Source: Bacillota bacterium (GTDB taxonomy: Bacteria > Bacillota > Clostridia > Acetivibrionales > JAEZXR01). From it: 16,794 nucleotides of DNA. The stretch's first letter is position 1. Every line of letters begins with the position of its first letter. The notes under the pieces are model-generated. The model saw only the letters and a program-made list of their open reading frames with translations. It did not search any database and was not told where the DNA came from. The position numbers and the translations under genes were made by a program. Of the stretch, positions 14,223 to 16,794 are shown piece after piece. The stretch covers positions 1-16,794 of the forward strand of contig JAEZXR010000065.1 of assembly GCA_023419605.1 (NCBI GenBank), read 5' to 3'.

Positions 14223-15052
14223 ATAAAAAAGCAAACATTACGAATGTTTTATTATACATTATTTTGGTGCTGGGAGCTGTTATTTGTGCCTTTCCTTTTT
14301 ACTGGATGCTGCGAACGGCTGTAGTAAGCGCAGGAAGTATTTTCTCACCCGAGATTCAACTCCTGCCTCCCGAGTTTAAATTGGATAATTTTAAGGATGC
14401 ACTGACAGCTCAGCCTTTCGGCACATATTTTTTAAATACTTTAGCTATAACGGTCATCAATATCGTCGGGGTTTTACTGACAAGCTCCTTGTGTGCCTAC
14501 GGGTTTTCACGGCTGGACTGGCCGGGAAGAGACAAGGTTTTTGGTGTAATGATGACAGCGCTGATGCTTCCCTTTTCAGTACTTATGATTCCGCACTTTA
14601 TAGGCTGGAGCTATCTGGGGTTGACAGATACTTTCGCTCCCATTACAATTCCAGCCTTTTTCGGAGGAGGCTTATTCAATATTTTTCTCTTGCGGCAATT
14701 TTTCATGGGAATTCCCAAGGAGATGGATGAAGCTGCCTATGTTGACGGCGCCAGCCACTGGAGGATTTACAGATCCATTATTCTTCCGCTGAGCAAGCAA
14801 TCGCTTATTGTGGTGGGATTATTTACATTCCTGACAAATTGGAATGATTACCTGGCACCCATGATTTATCTTTCGTCCGAAAAGAAGTTTACGCTTATGC
14901 TGGGACTTAACCAGTTTATGGGAGGGTATAATGCGCAGTGGAACCTGATGATGGCGGCAGTAACCGTAGTTGTTATACCTTCCTTGCTGCTTTATCTCTT
15001 TGCACAGAAATACTTTATCGAAGGTATTGCCATGACCGGAATTAAAGGATGA
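14219..15052 (+). CDS. Sugar ABC importer permease, MalG/UgpE type
   Basis: The 277-residue second permease of the importer. ATG 14219 overlaps the TGA of the preceding permease. The N-terminal helix is at about 9-29. The EAA loop is at 171-190 (EAAYVDGASHWRIYRSIILP), then a helix with the typical NWND (207-210) and YLAPMIYL. The C-terminus (YFIEGIAMTGIKG) ends as in most MalG-like proteins, so the gene is complete. It pairs with the MalF-type partner and receives substrate from the binding lipoprotein. The stop is followed only five bases later by an inverted-repeat element that could double as the operon's 3' end. Confidence 0.93.
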   Translation: MNKKANITNVLLYIILVLGAVICAFPFYWMLRTAVVSAGSIFSPEIQLLPPEFKLDNFKDALTAQPFGTYFLNTLAITVINIVGVLLTSSLCAYGFSRLDWPGRDKVFGVMMTALMLPFSVLMIPHFIGWSYLGLTDTFAPITIPAFFGGGLFNIFLLRQFFMGIPKEMDEAAYVDGASHWRIYRSIILPLSKQSLIVVGLFTFLTNWNDYLAPMIYLSSEKKFTLMLGLNQFMGGYNAQWNLMMAAVTVVVIPSLLLYLFAQKYFIEGIAMTGIKG

Positions 15053-15056
15053 TTGT

Positions 15057-15187
15057 AGAAACGAGGGGACGGTTCTGCTGTTTCCATGCTATAATAAGGC
15101 GAAGAGTATTACTTAAAGGAAATTTTTACAGATATCGGGGATTTCGAATAGAGTATGCTGAAACGATAGAACCGTCCCTTTGTTTCT
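15057..15187 (+). mobile_element. 131-bp REP/MITE-like element with imperfect terminal inverted repeats
   Basis: The left end (15057-15084, starting AGAAACGAGGGGACGGTTCT) and right end (15160-15187, ending AGAACCGTCCCTTTGTTTCT) are inverted copies of each other, with about 23 of 28 positions complementary and some of the rest able to form G-U pairs in RNA. The 75-base centre has no gene. I recall very similar GGGACGGTTCT ends around IS200-like REP-associated transposase genes in Clostridia, which would make this a non-autonomous relative. That is unverified. As RNA it would form a long stem after the importer genes. Confidence 0.6.
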
Positions 15188-15471
15188 TAGCCTATTATGC
15201 TATATCCAAACCAAGAAGGGACTGGAGGTATATACCAAACACGAGAAGAACAAGGAAAAGAACTATGGGGTCCTTGCATACTCCATTTGGATAATCATGT
15301 TCATCAGAACGAAATGATTTGTATTGATACAATGTTAACGTACCAGAAAGTCCAGTATTACTGGGATTTTTTGCGTTTCGGGGGTAAACTCTCTGCAGTG
15401 AGGTGCACCCATTTACAAACCTTTTCACGATGCCTCAGAGAATCGTGTAATAATATGCTTTACCAATCATC
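15188..15471. other. Stretch with no supported gene
   Basis: Open frames here are short, lack ribosome sites and resemble nothing I know. One fragment (15231-15317) reads KNYGVLAYSIWIIMFIRTK and could be a relic of a membrane protein, but it has no start codon. A short stem, CCAGT (15352-15356) with ACTGG (15360-15364), is followed by GATTTTTT and might terminate transcripts. I read the stretch as decayed or non-coding. Confidence 0.4.
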
Positions 15472-15517
15472 AAAGCCCCGCCGCCTGTGGGTTACGATCG
15501 GCAAGCGGCGGGGCTTT
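15472..15517 (+). terminator. GC-rich terminator-like hairpin
   Basis: AAAGCCCCGCCGC (15472-15484) pairs perfectly with GCGGCGGGGCTTT (15505-15517) over 13 bp, with a 20-base loop. The T tail is only TTT then CGCG, but the flanking A and T triplets would let it work in either direction. It insulates the promoter at 15584 from the upstream locus. Confidence 0.6.
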
Positions 15518-15583
15518 CGCGTTCAAAACACTATGCTGTTTTTCACGCAATAGTAGGTTTTGCAATTTAAATTGAAAATTCTA

Positions 15584-15612
15584 TTGAATACACCCTTAAC
15601 ATATGTTATAAT
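15584..15612 (+). promoter_or_regulatory. Sigma-A promoter of the padR stub and hydrolase
   Basis: TTGAAT (15584-15589), a 17-base spacer, and a perfect TATAAT (15607-15612) give a near-consensus vegetative promoter. Transcription should begin at about 15619, inside the right half of the large operator. It should be strong unless repressed. Confidence 0.75.
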
Positions 15613-15630
15613 TAACATATGTTAAGGGTG
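15591..15630 (+). promoter_or_regulatory. 40-bp operator: two 18-base arms around the -10 box
   Basis: The 18 bases at 15591-15608 (CACCCTTAACATATGTTA) are the exact reverse complement of 15613-15630, with four bases (TAAT) between. Each arm also contains the self-complementary core TTAACATATGTTAA, or 13 of its 14 bases, so the site can be read as two operators side by side. It covers the -10 and the probable start of transcription. This suits a dimeric PadR-type repressor acting on its own promoter. Repressor identity is inferred from the adjoining stub. Confidence 0.7.
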
Positions 15631-15652
15631 CGAATTTAGGAAGGGATTTATT

Positions 15653-15724
15653 ATGTCATTAAACCATGTGATTCTAGGGCTCCTAAACCGAGAACCATTG
15701 GCTGGATACGAAATAAAAAAGTAA
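15653..15724 (+). pseudogene. Truncated PadR-family regulator (N-terminal 23 codons)
   Basis: ATG 15653, with AGGAAGGG at 15638-15645, encodes MSLNHVILGLLNREPLAGYE followed by IKK, then TAA at 15722-15724. This is the unmistakable first helix region of a PadR-like regulator, normally about 100-180 residues. The recognition helix, wing and dimerisation helix are all missing. The ribosome site of the hydrolase begins two bases after the stop. The likely history is an internal deletion joining the start of padR to its end or to the intergenic space. The stub may still be translated as a leader peptide coupled to the hydrolase, but it cannot bind the operator. Confidence 0.75.
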
Positions 15725-15740
15725 TAAGGAGGAAATCAAA

Positions 15741-16592
15741 ATGACAAACAAATTTGCCTTTAAAACTACAGAGGGCAAGAATGCCGTGTACAAAGCGTAT
15801 GACGCTTTACTTGGCAACATGAGAGTTTCCCATGAGGAAGTCAATGTTGACACACGCTTTGGGAAGGCTTTTGTTATAGCGGCAGGTAAAAAAGATGCAC
15901 CTGTTTTGGTGCTGCTTCACGGAAGCGCCATGAATTCAATCATGTGGATTAAGGACATGGAAAAGTATTCCCAGCATTACAGGGTTTATGCTGTTGATTT
16001 ACAGGGCGAACCCGGCAAAAGCGATCATAGGCAGCTGCCCTTTGAGGGCTCTGATTTCGACAATTGGCTTCACGATGTGTTTGTGGGACTGTCAATAAAA
16101 AAAGCCAGTATAGTAGGAATTTCGTTGGGGGCTTGGCTTGCATTAAAGTTTGCAGTCGCCAATCCCCAAAAGGTAGAGAAACTTGTTCTGTTATGCCCTG
16201 CCGGTGTTGGTGCGCAAAAAACTTCCTTTGCTTTTGTGGCTTTATTCCATGCGCTGTTGGGTGAAAAAGGCATTGAACGGCTATATCGCAAAGTGAATGG
16301 GGGGAAACCCATACCACAGGTTATGATGGATTATCAAAAACTGATTGGACAAAACTTCAATTACAGACGGGAGCAAATTCCGCTCTTTTCGGATGCCGAA
16401 CTGACGCAATTGACGATGCCGTCCATGTTATTCGTAGGACGAAAAGATGTAATGATTCACTCGCTGAAAACAGCACAACGCTATAGAAACCTTGTACCGA
16501 ATGCAAAGGTCATCGTGTTGCAGGAAGCGGGTCATACACTTATCAATTTAGTGGATGACATAGTAGTGTTTTTACGCCACAGCGAAAAGTAG
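15741..16592 (+). CDS. Alpha/beta-fold hydrolase
   Basis: A 283-residue cytoplasmic hydrolase with no signal peptide. AAGGAGG at 15726-15732 places ATG 15741. The catalytic triad can be read: nucleophile S128 in the elbow G-I-S-L-G, acid D236 in VGRKDVMI, and H265 in EAGHTLIN. H60-G61 in VLLHGSAMNS forms the oxyanion loop. A helical cap lies between about residues 155 and 220. Members of this esterase/lipase-like group often sit beside PadR or TetR regulators and include enzymes for small esters; the substrate is not predictable. It is driven by the operator-covered promoter upstream, with the padR stub as first cistron. It is complete and shows no sign of decay. Repeat copy B follows the stop. 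Confidence 0.88.
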   Translation: MTNKFAFKTTEGKNAVYKAYDALLGNMRVSHEEVNVDTRFGKAFVIAAGKKDAPVLVLLHGSAMNSIMWIKDMEKYSQHYRVYAVDLQGEPGKSDHRQLPFEGSDFDNWLHDVFVGLSIKKASIVGISLGAWLALKFAVANPQKVEKLVLLCPAGVGAQKTSFAFVALFHALLGEKGIERLYRKVNGGKPIPQVMMDYQKLIGQNFNYRREQIPLFSDAELTQLTMPSMLFVGRKDVMIHSLKTAQRYRNLVPNAKVIVLQEAGHTLINLVDDIVVFLRHSEK

Positions 16593-16611
16593 AGACATTT
16601 ATTTCGACCCT

Positions 16612-16670
16612 GAGTTAGGGGAAAGCTGAATGTGCTGTGAAATATCTGTTTTCACACAGTCTGCCGTCCA
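16612..16670 (+). repeat. Dispersed repeat, copy B
   Basis: This is the counterpart of 5809-5867, in the same orientation and 20 bases after the hydrolase stop. Most differences from copy A are C-to-T or G-to-A changes, making copy B more AT-rich. The hairpin has shrunk to CTGT/ACAG around the same TTTCAC loop. The remaining bases to the window end (16671-16794) hold no gene or structure that I can support. Confidence 0.6.
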
Positions 16671-16794
16671 ATGCTGTCAACTTAAGAATCTAATATGATT
16701 TCAGAATAGTTATGCGATTTTGTATGCAAACAATACTCTAATTAGCAAGTGCTTAATTCTATATCAGGGAAAGCGTGAAATTCTTGATTTCTCA

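Noticed and set aside
15049..15294. 81-residue open frame overlapping the permease stop
   Set aside because: It runs straight through the inverted-repeat element, has no proper ribosome site and resembles no protein. It arises from the repeat sequence.
15197..15553. 118-residue open frame before the padR stub
   Set aside because: It lacks a ribosome site, passes through the GC-rich hairpin at 15472-15517 and has composition unlike a folded protein.

Overview
The window reads as chromosome of a low-GC Gram-positive bacterium, most likely a plant-polysaccharide-degrading member of the Clostridia (Bacillota). The signs are strong AGGAGG-type ribosome sites, AT-rich intergenic DNA, a YesN/YesM-type two-component pair, a CUT1 sugar ABC importer without its own ATPase, and a secreted glycosidase with a C-terminal carbohydrate-binding module. 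Species cannot be fixed from the sequence. All intact genes lie on the + strand.

Region 1 (1 to about 5750) is an AT-rich accessory block. It opens with debris: the tail of an unidentified gene, a decayed transposase-like gene with its own promoter and a ribosome-site-masking inverted repeat, and a small HTH gene broken by one stop codon. Next comes a compact three-gene cluster: RadC-family protein, MazG-like nucleotide pyrophosphohydrolase, and a 650-residue protein joining a PD-(D/E)XK-like nuclease domain to a DUF2075/Schlafen-group helicase. The spacers are 11 and 9 bases, so it is probably one transcript. Its content resembles anti-phage or mobile-element cargo; I consider it the best candidate for an undescribed system here. 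A possible RhuM-like fragment, an uncharacterised protein (probably DUF6904) and a SEC-C/TPR protein follow.

Region 2 (about 6050 to 15052) is a complete extracellular polysaccharide-use locus. A YesN-like regulator and a YesM-like sensor kinase form an operon closed by a strong terminator. Then come a secreted clan GH-A (GH39-like) hydrolase with a CBM6/35-like module, a solute-binding lipoprotein, and two permeases that overlap by ATGA. The simplest model: the kinase senses a sugar outside the cell, the regulator activates the downstream genes, the hydrolase frees oligosaccharides from a polymer, and the importer takes them up using an ATPase encoded elsewhere. Hairpins between the genes probably set unequal expression, especially between the binding protein and the permeases.

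Region 3 (15053 to the end) holds a 131-bp inverted-repeat element directly after the last permease, about 400 bases of apparently non-coding DNA, a GC-rich hairpin, and a padR-type promoter/operator of exceptional symmetry. That promoter now drives only a 23-codon padR stub and an intact alpha/beta hydrolase. After the hydrolase lies a second, diverged copy of a repeat also found after the SEC-C gene.

No rRNA, tRNA, CRISPR array or recognised riboswitch was seen.
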